Part shown: positions 24,929 to 33,023 of the stretch, in pieces
Layout of the letters: each line of letters begins with the position of its first letter
Numbering within the stretch: position 1 is the first letter of the stretch
Assembly (NCBI GenBank): GCA_018700535.1
Contig: JABITQ010000025.1
Span: 1-33,035 of the forward strand
DNA length: 33,035 nucleotides
Direction of reading: 5' to 3'
Source: Candidatus Uhrbacteria bacterium
GTDB lineage: Bacteria > Patescibacteriota > Patescibacteriia > UBA9934 > GWF2-40-263
Notes under the pieces: model-generated
What the model was told of the DNA's origin: nothing
What the model saw: only the letters and a program-made list of their open reading frames with translations
The model's database searches: none
Made by a program: the position numbers and the translations under genes

Positions 24929-24995
24929 CACCAACTCCGAGCTTGTGGAAGATCCACGTTTTGAGATTCACTTGCCTATTGAAAGAACACGGGGA

Positions 24996-25024
24996 AAACT
25001 AACATTGAGCAAAGGGATTGTCAA
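24996..25024 (-). promoter_or_regulatory. Promoter TTGACA-17-TAGTTT
   Basis: Sigma70-type hexamers, 17 bp spacer. Confidence 0.7.
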
Positions 25025-25034
25025 TGTAAGACCA

Positions 25035-25063
25035 TTGACAATAGTCCTGTAAATACATACAGT
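25035..25063 (+). promoter_or_regulatory. Promoter TTGACA-17-TACAGT
   Basis: Sigma70-type hexamers, 17 bp spacer; conserved at 26400. Confidence 0.75.
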
Positions 25064-25125
25064 CCTGGGTCTTCTAGCGGAAATTTTATCCACGTCGAAG
25101 ACAAGATCATTTCAAGAGGTGAACG

Positions 25126-26244
25126 ATGAGTGAGTCATTCGTTAAAAGCGTTGTGCGAGTTGGTGTTTTCCCTGGCAACAAACCTGGATTCTTCGGAGTC
25201 GTGACAGAGTGGGGCCAAAACACGGCAATGGTTCGACGTTTTGCCAGCGACGGTGCTGATGAGCACATCTCTGTGCCAAGAGCTACGGTGAGCATACAGA
25301 TGCTGCCCGGTGCTGGGCCACAAAGTGTCCTTTTCAATCACCTCACTTCCAAAGATGAGCACCTGGCAACTTTGAGCAGGCCAGAGGTGATCGTCACGTT
25401 AGCTGAACGCACCAAGCTCCTTACGCACCGTGAAAAAATGGAAGCAGTGATCCTTGCCGACGTTGTCAGACCGATCACGCTTGCGTTGATGGAAAAGATC
25501 AAGAATCCTGAACTGCGCCTTTGGGTACTCATAGACCCGCGAGTGAGCGATCTGGCATTGCACATGGCGGAAACTGCGAGCAAGGCAGAACTCTGCAATG
25601 CATCAATCAGGATGTACGGAGAATGTGTCAATGACAACGTGCAGCACCCCCACTGCTTCACAAGACTGAATACGTTTCTGGATTCGTTAAGATTCGAACC
25701 AGCTGAGCTGGAAAGGTTCTTCGCAACCGTGACAGTAGCTCCGGGCTCGGAAGACGTACACAATACCTGGGTGCGTTGCATGACAACAGGTCTGGCTCTC
25801 ACGTACTGCCGCTACCTTCAGCGCACCGGCGGTTCTCTTCCAGCACGTCTCCATGTTCTAGACGTTCATCTGCCGAGAACTGAAGAGGTGCGTAAAGTTC
25901 CGCTGACACCTGAACTGCTGTCCGGAATCCTCACTGACGATGCACCGATTGAAGTGATCCAGATGGTGCGCTATGGAATGACCCGGGATGCAGCGGTCAA
26001 GTTCCTGACGAGCAGTGACGCACGCGTCAATCTTGTCATGAGACTGACGGCCCTGTTGTTCTTGAGCAAACAAGCATTCTTCGACAGATGTCTATTAGAA
26101 CTACGAACGGTCATGAGCCCCATGGTTGCCCAAGCGGTAATCACTGCCGGGGACGCACATGCCAACCACGACGTGTTTGCGTATGGCGTGGATAAGCTCA
26201 GGGTTGAGTTTCAAAATCAGGCTTCACAACCTCCCTCCGAATAA
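25126..26244 (+). CDS. Hypothetical all-helical-looking protein, tandem paralog 1 (372 aa)
   Basis: Homologous to 26489-27595 over full length (VPRAT(V/M)SI; LR(L/F)WVL.DP.V.DLA..M; LTDDAPIEVI). Confidence 0.85.
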   Translation: MSESFVKSVVRVGVFPGNKPGFFGVVTEWGQNTAMVRRFASDGADEHISVPRATVSIQMLPGAGPQSVLFNHLTSKDEHLATLSRPEVIVTLAERTKLLTHREKMEAVILADVVRPITLALMEKIKNPELRLWVLIDPRVSDLALHMAETASKAELCNASIRMYGECVNDNVQHPHCFTRLNTFLDSLRFEPAELERFFATVTVAPGSEDVHNTWVRCMTTGLALTYCRYLQRTGGSLPARLHVLDVHLPRTEEVRKVPLTPELLSGILTDDAPIEVIQMVRYGMTRDAAVKFLTSSDARVNLVMRLTALLFLSKQAFFDRCLLELRTVMSPMVAQAVITAGDAHANHDVFAYGVDKLRVEFQNQASQPPSE

Positions 26245-26257
26245 CGTAGGAGGATTC

Positions 26258-26294
26258 ATAGCAGTTGGTACGACACCAGCTGCTATTTTGTTTG
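26258..26294 (+). terminator. Terminator ATAGCAG(T/C)TGGT-acg-ACACCAGCTGCTAT + TTTGTTT
   Basis: 12 bp inverted repeat. Confidence 0.85.
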
Positions 26295-26313
26295 CAGAGT
26301 TTTATTGAAGGTT

Positions 26314-26398
26314 ACAACAACCACCCCAAACCCCTCCTTCCCCATACGTAAAAGGAGGGGCCTCGGAGTCGGAATAGCTGTTCCGGCATAGTGGTTCC
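26314..26398. repeat. Partial copy of the palindromic repeat at 27666-27829
   Basis: ACAACCACCCC.AACCCCTCCTTCCCCA.AC.TAAAAGGAGGGG shared. Confidence 0.7.
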
Positions 26399-26399
26399 A

Positions 26400-26428
26400 T
26401 TGACAAAAACGTCAAAAATACATATGGT
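26400..26428 (+). promoter_or_regulatory. Promoter TTGACA-17-TATGGT
   Basis: Sigma70-type hexamers, 17 bp spacer; conserved at 25035. Confidence 0.75.
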
Positions 26429-26488
26429 CCCGGGTCTTCTAGTGGGATTTATCCATGTTGAAGATACAATCATTTCAAGAGGTGAACG

Positions 26489-27595
26489 ATGAGTGAAGTA
26501 TACACAGCACTCGCAACTACCACTGTGCTCATTGGGGATTCACCCAGTGGCAACCCCGACTTTTTCGGACAAGTGGTGGAGATCGACAGCATGTCGGCGT
26601 TGGTAAGCTGCATCATCTCCGATGGTGAATACCAGCTTGTATCTGTGCCAAGAGCAACAATGAGCATCAGGGTGATGGGTAGTGGAGGAAGTAGGCACAC
26701 ACTCTTTCACCACCTCACCAACAAAGGCTCTCATCTCAATACCCTGAAAGATCCGACCGTGATCACAAAGCTGGCCAAGAAGACTGGTCTGTTGGATGAT
26801 CGTGAGATGATGGAAGCAGTGTTGATCGCCGACGTATTGGACGTGGTTACACTTGCTCTGCTGAATGCCATCACAGATCCAGACCTGCGCTTTTGGGTAC
26901 TGACAGACCCAAGTGTAGATGACTTGGCTGCAGACATGAGAGGCATCGCGAGTAAACAAGAGGTTTGTGACGCAGCCATCAAACTCTACGAACAACTCGA
27001 TGGTGAACTCATAGGTAGGCCCCCCATCTACAAAACACTTCTCGCGTGCCTGCGCACAGTAGTGGAAGATCAAGATGAGATGGTGAGGTTTATCGAAACC
27101 GTCGTAGACTTTCAAGATTCGGAAATCATTCACAATGCCGTTGTGCGTGGCATGGATGAGAATCTTGCCTTGAGGTGCTACACATGTCTTCAGGCCAGTG
27201 GCAGCTCTCTGCAAACACGTCTGCTCATTCTGGAACACCATCTACCAACCATGGAAATTACAAGCCATGAAGCACTTGCTGTATTCCTTACCGATGACGC
27301 ACCAATCGAGGTGATCATCGCAGCTGCTGAGAAGATGAATCACCAAGTATCCTATTTGATCGTGTTGGATAAACAATCTACTTCTATCATGAGGATGGCA
27401 GCTCTATGGAGACTCAGCAAGTTTGAAAATCACCCAGAATTCCTCGTTGCCGCACACAAAAAGATGAGCCCTGAACTTCTCCAGGAAGCATTCGCAACTG
27501 TGGAAACACATGCCAATAGCGGTGTGTTTGCTGATGTAATAGCAACACTCAAGATCATGTCTGAAGCCCAGGCTTCAGACCCACCCTCCGCATAA
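26489..27595 (+). CDS. Hypothetical all-helical-looking protein, tandem paralog 2 (368 aa)
   Basis: Full-length homolog of 25126-26244. Confidence 0.85.
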   Translation: MSEVYTALATTTVLIGDSPSGNPDFFGQVVEIDSMSALVSCIISDGEYQLVSVPRATMSIRVMGSGGSRHTLFHHLTNKGSHLNTLKDPTVITKLAKKTGLLDDREMMEAVLIADVLDVVTLALLNAITDPDLRFWVLTDPSVDDLAADMRGIASKQEVCDAAIKLYEQLDGELIGRPPIYKTLLACLRTVVEDQDEMVRFIETVVDFQDSEIIHNAVVRGMDENLALRCYTCLQASGSSLQTRLLILEHHLPTMEITSHEALAVFLTDDAPIEVIIAAAEKMNHQVSYLIVLDKQSTSIMRMAALWRLSKFENHPEFLVAAHKKMSPELLQEAFATVETHANSGVFADVIATLKIMSEAQASDPPSA

Positions 27596-27606
27596 CGCAG
27601 GAGGTC

Positions 27607-27644
27607 CATAGCAGTTGGTACGACACCAACTGCTATTTTGTTTG
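27607..27644 (+). terminator. Terminator ATAGCAGTTGGT-acg-ACACCAACTGCTAT + TTTGTTT
   Basis: Near-identical to 26258-26294. Confidence 0.88.
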
Positions 27645-27665
27645 TGGAGTTTTGAACAAATTTGA

Positions 27666-27829
27666 AACAACCACCCCTAACCCCTCCTTCCCCACACTTA
27701 AAAGGAGGGGGATATGAGCAGACGTTTCGAATCTCTGTTCCGGTCCCCCGCCTTGTAATAACTAGGAAGGAGGGGTTAGCCGTTCGAGGCTCTGAGGAGC
27801 CCTCAGGCTCTCGAAGAGGGGTGGTTGTT
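27666..27829. repeat. Palindromic MITE-like repeat with terminal inverted repeats
   Basis: AACAACCACCCCTAACCCCTCCTTCC at one end; GGAAGGAGGGGTTAG and AGAGGGGTGGTTGTT at the other. Confidence 0.65.
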
Positions 27830-27849
27830 ATCGAAGTCAGAAATATTCT

Positions 27850-27885
27850 CAAACAAAATACGCACAACCCCGGTAAGGCTGTGCG
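27850..27885 (-). terminator. Terminator CACAGCC..GGTTGTG + TATTTTGTTTG
   Basis: Near-identical to 28496-28531. Confidence 0.75.
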
Positions 27886-27918
27886 TTGCGTATTCTTTGT
27901 CCGTCTATGACGACGGTG

Positions 27919-28428
27919 TCACTCCATCACATTGTCGAAGTACCTGCGTGCGAGATGCCACGGCAGGATGAGGGTCCTTGATGTGTACTTGTCAAAGACG
28001 AACGTCAGCATACACTCACGCTCATCCCCTTCAGCGCCACTTTCGAGATTGTCTCCCACGCGGAACTGCTGCGGAAGATTCGGATCATGGGTTGCCACAT
28101 GAAACATTGCTTCTGCAACATCGGTACCAAGACGCGTAAAACTGTGGGGTGAATTGTCATACCCCATAAATGATTCCAGGCTCACCGGCTGTGCAGTCAG
28201 CAAACGCTTGATGTCTACACAATCATCGAGCTCATGCCTTTCCTCTGCATCGCCTGAGACATGCAACCTGATGCTACATGCACCACCACCGTCTTCTCCA
28301 GCAAAGAATTCAACTTGAAACCTAATCCCTTCTCTACGTTCGAATTTGTTCACGAAGACAGGCTTGAGTCTCTTCATTCTGTCATCTCTGGGATCGAACT
28401 GAAAAACCTCTTGACTGGCACTGCCCAT
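27919..28428 (-). CDS. Hypothetical protein (169 aa)
   Basis: AGGAGAGATCA-ATG; terminator downstream. Confidence 0.75.
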   Translation of the reverse strand: MGSASQEVFQFDPRDDRMKRLKPVFVNKFERREGIRFQVEFFAGEDGGGACSIRLHVSGDAEERHELDDCVDIKRLLTAQPVSLESFMGYDNSPHSFTRLGTDVAEAMFHVATHDPNLPQQFRVGDNLESGAEGDERECMLTFVFDKYTSRTLILPWHLARRYFDNVME

Positions 28429-28495
28429 TGATCTCTCCTATGTGATCGACCTTAATCTCTCACAACTACTCCCACAGGTCAATCTCCTCACTCGG

Positions 28496-28531
28496 CAAAC
28501 AAAATACGCACAACCCCGGTAAGGTTGTGCG
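28496..28531 (-). terminator. upp terminator CACAACC..GGTTGTG + TATTTTGTTTG
   Basis: Inverted repeat plus T-tract; direct repeat of 27850-27885. Confidence 0.75.
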
Positions 28532-28545
28532 CTTGTCGTTACTTG

Positions 28546-29196
28546 CTACTTGCGCCACTGTCGGTCGCCGGCGTCGCCGAGACCTGGGACGATGAAGGCG
28601 TTTTCGTTGAGTTCGGGATCGATTGCTGTGACGTGGATCTTCACATCTCGGTGCTCTTTGTTCAAACGTGCAGCACCTGCATTTGCAGCGATGATTGCGA
28701 CATAGATGATCCTTTTGGCACCATGCTTTTTCAGGTGCGCCACTGCAGCGCAAGCTGAGCCTCCAGTCGCCAGCATCGGATCAAGTACGTAGCAGGTTGT
28801 TCCGCGTGAGATAACCTTGGGAACTTTGCTGCCTCTGAAGTTTGGTCGGTGTGTTTCTTCGTCACGATCCATGTCCATGTGCCAGACCAGCGCACCTGGG
28901 ATCATTTCTTGAAACGCACCAAGCATCCCCTGGCCAGCACGCATGATTGGAACGAAGGCGTGTGTAGACTCGAGAATGAAGGGAACCTGCGCACGCACCC
29001 CAAGAGGGGTCGTCACTTCCCCATTCTCGAGATGAAGACCCTCGAGCGCTTGGATTGCCATCATCATACTGAGGTGGTGCAGATACTGACGAAAAAGAAC
29101 GTTCGGAGTGTTCTCGTCGCGAAGCTTGCCCAGGAGCACTCGAGCAATCGGGTGCATGTTTATCGCAGCTTCAACAGACGGACGCATCGGACACAT
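28546..29196 (-). CDS. upp: Uracil phosphoribosyltransferase
   Basis: PIMRAGQGMLGAF, VLDPMLATGGSA, PGLGDAGDR motifs; start at 29196 behind GGAGAG. Confidence 0.93.
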   Translation of the reverse strand: MCPMRPSVEAAINMHPIARVLLGKLRDENTPNVLFRQYLHHLSMMMAIQALEGLHLENGEVTTPLGVRAQVPFILESTHAFVPIMRAGQGMLGAFQEMIPGALVWHMDMDRDEETHRPNFRGSKVPKVISRGTTCYVLDPMLATGGSACAAVAHLKKHGAKRIIYVAIIAANAGAARLNKEHRDVKIHVTAIDPELNENAFIVPGLGDAGDRQWRK

Positions 29197-29225
29197 GAAT
29201 CTCTCCGTAATTTGGATTCGGGTGC

Positions 29226-29254
29226 ATAATAGTCGATGTTCTAGATTCTGGCAA
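29226..29254 (-). promoter_or_regulatory. upp promoter TTGCCA-17-TATTAT
   Basis: Sigma70-type hexamers, 17 bp spacer. Confidence 0.65.
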
Positions 29255-29257
29255 AAC

Positions 29258-29290
29258 AAAAAACCCTCGATGATGTCGAGGGTTTTATTT
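29258..29290 (-). terminator. Terminator AAAACCCTCGA..TCGAGGGTTTT downstream of murF
   Basis: Inverted repeat plus T-tract. Confidence 0.85.
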
Positions 29291-29294
29291 TCTA

Positions 29295-30593
29295 TTATTC
29301 CCAACCTTCTCCTTGTCGCACCAGCAAATCATCAGCACGCAATGGCTCTGCCATTAAGTCCTTCACCACACGCTCCATGCGAGCACTTTGTGAACCCTTC
29401 ACCAACACAACATCGCCTTTATTAATCTCTCGATCAAGCCAACGCCCAGCCTCTACGGAATTTGTAAAATGATGCGTTTCTGTTTCAGGAATCCCCGCCT
29501 CAATCGCAGCACGACGCAAATCTTGCGCCATCTCCCCCACGGTCACAAGCACATCCACACCAACCTCTGCGGCATACATCCCGATCATACGATGCTCGTC
29601 CTCGGTGTACTGCCCAAGCTCAGCCATGTACCCAAGCGCAGCAATGCGTCGTGAGCTTTCTGCTGGAGAAAATTCTGCGAGCACATCGAGTGCTGCTTTC
29701 ATTGATGCTGGAGCTGCATTGTAACTTGAGTCGATAATGAGTGATCCTTTGATTCCAGCAAGTGGGTTCATGCGCCCAGGCTCGAACGTGATATCTGGAA
29801 TACCAGCCAAGATCTGCTCATTGCTCAACCCAAGGTGACGCGCAACGACGACTGCCGGAAGCACAGATGATGCACCGGAGCGCCCAAGAACATTTTCTAG
29901 TTGGATAACGAGAGGGTCGTGACTCTCTGCTTCTGTCGTGACAGACAGTGTTGAGAATACTTCCCCAGGCTCAAATGAGAAATCTTCTCTCGTATCTAAT
30001 GTGTAAGCAGTTGCCTGCAAATCAGCATTGGTTTGAAATCCATACGTGACGACAGGTGCAGATGCATGCTCTGTTAACCCCATCACCAACGAATCGTCGG
30101 CATTCATAACGCACAACCCTTCGCTGTCAGTCGCAGAGAGGATCTCTGCCTTTTCCTCCGCGAGTTGCTCAACAGATCGAAAGTACTCAGCGTGCACAGG
30201 AGAGATTCGTGTCAGCACACTCACTGAAGGTTTTGCCACATCTGTGAGATAGCTCATGTCGCCAGGGTGATCAACAGCGTATTCAAGAACAAATACCTCT
30301 GGCACGTTTATTGGTTTCATCAAGAGAATTCTGAGCCAACCAAGCACGGACTTACCAGGAGATGGTGCACCTAAAATAGTAAGCGGGACACCAAACTCGT
30401 TGTTGTAGTTTTTGTAGGTAGATCGCACGGTGTACTTTTCAGCCAAAACAGTAGCGATTGCATTGCGGGCGGAAGTCTTTCCGACAGACCCTGTCACAGC
30501 AACGATAATCGGTTTGTGCTCGGCAATAAGCTTTTGCGCTTTCTTTTTAATCTGTTTTTTGATGAAGTCTTTCATATCATTGTTATTCAACAC
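29295..30593 (-). CDS. murF: UDP-N-acetylmuramoyl-tripeptide--D-alanyl-D-alanine ligase (Mur ligase)
   Basis: VAVTGSVGKTSARNAI, YKNYNNEFGVPLT, IIDSSYNAAPASMKAAL, YMAELG; start may be 30575. Confidence 0.92.
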   Translation of the reverse strand: MLNNNDMKDFIKKQIKKKAQKLIAEHKPIIVAVTGSVGKTSARNAIATVLAEKYTVRSTYKNYNNEFGVPLTILGAPSPGKSVLGWLRILLMKPINVPEVFVLEYAVDHPGDMSYLTDVAKPSVSVLTRISPVHAEYFRSVEQLAEEKAEILSATDSEGLCVMNADDSLVMGLTEHASAPVVTYGFQTNADLQATAYTLDTREDFSFEPGEVFSTLSVTTEAESHDPLVIQLENVLGRSGASSVLPAVVVARHLGLSNEQILAGIPDITFEPGRMNPLAGIKGSLIIDSSYNAAPASMKAALDVLAEFSPAESSRRIAALGYMAELGQYTEDEHRMIGMYAAEVGVDVLVTVGEMAQDLRRAAIEAGIPETETHHFTNSVEAGRWLDREINKGDVVLVKGSQSARMERVVKDLMAEPLRADDLLVRQGEGWE

Positions 30594-32352
30594 TCCTCAC
30601 AGGAGGGATCTCAAAATACTGTAGCAGAAACTCGGCGATCTCCCCAAAGAGTGGAGCGGCCGTAGACTCAGCCCAGAAGACGTCCTTTGGATTGTCGATC
30701 CGGACTACCATTGCAAAACGTGGATCTTCAACCGGACCAAAACCTGCGAATGACCCAATAGTTGAATCCTGACTATATCCTCCACTGCTACTAGCAACCT
30801 GCGCGGTTCCGGTTTTACCGGCAATATAATATCCAGGCACACCAGCCTGTGTTCCGTGACCATGCTCAATAACTGAGACGAGCATTGCAGCAATCGTACG
30901 TGCAGTCGACGGCTGGATTACCTGTGCAAGATCTTGTGAACTATGCACTTCCACTGATCCATCGTCATAACGAATCTCATCGATGATCTGCGGTTTTTTC
31001 AAAACACCTCCATTTGCAAGCGCTGCATAAGCCATTGCCATCTGAAGCGGCGTCACCGTAATCCCCTGTCCGTAAGATGCCGTCGCGGCGTAAATCTCTG
31101 CACCGATATCAAGCGAGGCGATTGTCCCGGCAGATTCTGTATCAAGCTCAATCCCCGTCTGCACACCAAACCCAAATGCTTTTACGTAATCTACAAACGC
31201 ATCCATTCCCATCTGCCGCATCGAGAAGATCATCCCTGTATTAATCGAGTCTTCCAGAACTTTTGTCATATCAACCATGCCGTACACTTTGCTCTCGGCA
31301 TTCCGAATAGGTTTTGGCCAACCCTCAACCATTGAATACCCTTTGTCCTCAAACAAAGTCTGTGGGCTCACTGCATCGGCATCAATTGCTGCCGCCATAG
31401 TGATTGGCTTAAAAATTGACCCAGGCTCATACGCATAAAAAATCGCTGGGTTATTAAACGCACGAATGCTTTCTACCTCGTTATATGCATTTGGATCATA
31501 ATCAGGCGCCCCACACATCGCGAGCACACGCCCTGTTGCCGGCTCAATAATCACCACAGACCCTCCGTCGGCATCATGTCGCTTAACAGCCTCCTGCAAT
31601 GATGAGCAGGCCATGTATTGAATCGTGCGGTCTAGTGACAAGACAATGTCAGCACCATCGACAGCAGGCTCGAGCGATTGATCTGCCACCGCAATAAGTC
31701 TCCCTGAAATATCGCGTTCAGATAATAAAGACCCCTCCTTACCAGAAAGCAGCTCATCAAAGTGACCTTCGATTCCATACTTACCAGATTCTGATCCATC
31801 TTCGTTTGTCCCCAAAAATCCAAGCACGTGCCCACTCATCTCTGCCTCTGGATACAAACGTGTTGGTTCGCGCACAAACGCAACCCCATCAAAATCAAAC
31901 GCGAGGATTTCGTCTAGCATCTCATCCCCCACCTCTCGCATGATCGGCTCGTAAGGGTCTTCCGGCTGATCTATCCGTTCTTCAAACGCATCAATTTTTT
32001 CCTCATCCCAACCAAAGACTCCACCAAGCGCTTCAGCAACTTCATCTGGCTCCTCGATTAATCTTGGATCGGCATACACAAATGCCAGGCGATGATTTGT
32101 CGCCACCGCAACCAAGGTCTCGTCTTTTTCGTCGTGCACAAAGACGGTTCCTCTGTCAGGAACAAGTTGTTGCAATAACTCGTGCTGACCGCTTGCAAGC
32201 GCATTGTAAAAGCCATGGTTGATTACCTGCAACCAAAACAATTTAATGACAATGACGGACGCAAAAAGAATCGCTCCCCATCGCAGCGCTTCAAGACGCA
32301 CATCACGATCAGAGCCTCTCGTTGTTTTCCATTTTTTCTTTGTCTGTCTCAT
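30583..32352 (-). CDS. ftsI: Class B penicillin-binding protein (FtsI/PBP2-like)
   Basis: N-terminal TM; transpeptidase motifs SIFK, SIN, KTGTA. Confidence 0.92.
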   Translation of the reverse strand: MRQTKKKWKTTRGSDRDVRLEALRWGAILFASVIVIKLFWLQVINHGFYNALASGQHELLQQLVPDRGTVFVHDEKDETLVAVATNHRLAFVYADPRLIEEPDEVAEALGGVFGWDEEKIDAFEERIDQPEDPYEPIMREVGDEMLDEILAFDFDGVAFVREPTRLYPEAEMSGHVLGFLGTNEDGSESGKYGIEGHFDELLSGKEGSLLSERDISGRLIAVADQSLEPAVDGADIVLSLDRTIQYMACSSLQEAVKRHDADGGSVVIIEPATGRVLAMCGAPDYDPNAYNEVESIRAFNNPAIFYAYEPGSIFKPITMAAAIDADAVSPQTLFEDKGYSMVEGWPKPIRNAESKVYGMVDMTKVLEDSINTGMIFSMRQMGMDAFVDYVKAFGFGVQTGIELDTESAGTIASLDIGAEIYAATASYGQGITVTPLQMAMAYAALANGGVLKKPQIIDEIRYDDGSVEVHSSQDLAQVIQPSTARTIAAMLVSVIEHGHGTQAGVPGYYIAGKTGTAQVASSSGGYSQDSTIGSFAGFGPVEDPRFAMVVRIDNPKDVFWAESTAAPLFGEIAEFLLQYFEIPPVRSVE

Positions 32353-32365
32353 GGGTTTAAAACAA

Positions 32366-32397
32366 AAATAGAGCGGGGATAATCCCGCTCTATTTTA
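32366..32397 (-). terminator. Terminator AATAGAGCGGG..CCCGCTCTATT + TTTTGTTTT
   Basis: Perfect inverted repeat plus T-tract on minus strand. Confidence 0.85.
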
Positions 32398-32844
32398 CTA
32401 CAGCTCAGAGAAATCGTCTTCACCCACAACACGTCCTAAGTACGCACTGTTTTCTCCGGTGTTTTCATTGTTGATAATTCGGATCAATTCACCGTTCTGT
32501 GCCTCGTAGTCGGTAAACGTATATTTGTCCTTCACCTCGGTGACAGATTCACCAACCACCTCGGTTACCATCCCCGCATCCGCGTAGGTAAACTCGTACT
32601 CTTTGTTTTGATAAAGCACTGCCTCATCTTCTGCCTCGATCAACTCTTGGATCTTTTCAAACAACACAAGTTCGTCTTCGTCTGCAACAACTGAGATCAT
32701 GCGTTCTTCACCATCATCATACAACCAACGCATCTCTTGTCCTCCCTTAAGGGTGATGATCGCGTGACCGATATGAGTGAACGGCTCGTTAAAAACACTT
32801 GCCGACTGCCCTGGCTCTTTCGCTAAAAATTGTTCAATCGTCAT
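32398..32844 (-). CDS. Hypothetical protein, possibly DUF4178-like (148 aa)
   Basis: EYEFTYADAGMVTEV..YTFTDYEAQNGELIRIINNENTGENSAYLGRVV resembles DUF4178 (tentative). Confidence 0.6.
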   Translation of the reverse strand: MTIEQFLAKEPGQSASVFNEPFTHIGHAIITLKGGQEMRWLYDDGEERMISVVADEDELVLFEKIQELIEAEDEAVLYQNKEYEFTYADAGMVTEVVGESVTEVKDKYTFTDYEAQNGELIRIINNENTGENSAYLGRVVGEDDFSEL

Positions 32845-32936
32845 AGCTCCTCCATTTAGACTTAACGCAAGCGATTATACACAAGGTTTGAACACTTGAA
32901 AAGGGTTTATTTTATGCCTAAACACAGCCCAAAGCA

Positions 32937-32965
32937 TTGACACAAGCCCATTTTAATGGTAGTCT
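32937..32965 (+). promoter_or_regulatory. Promoter TTGACA-17-TAGTCT
   Basis: Sigma70-type hexamers, 17 bp spacer. Confidence 0.7.
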
Positions 32966-33023
32966 CCCTGGTCCTTAAACTGGACCATGCTACCTCAAAC
33001 CAGAACAACCAACCGGAGAGAAC

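Noticed and set aside
26540-27241. 233-aa minus-strand ORF
   Set aside because: Antisense shadow of the tandem paralog gene 26489-27595; Cys/His-rich composition typical of a shadow frame; no promoter or SD.
24122-28753. Other overlapping ORFs of 60-150 aa (e.g. 25338-25802, 27430-27867, 28466-28753)
   Set aside because: Antisense or out-of-frame to confidently called genes and without SD/promoter signals.
30575-30593. 11-nt overlap between murF and the PBP gene as unusual coupling
   Set aside because: Depends on a TTG start; the ATG at 30575 removes the overlap, and adjacent ftsI-murF genes are ordinary.
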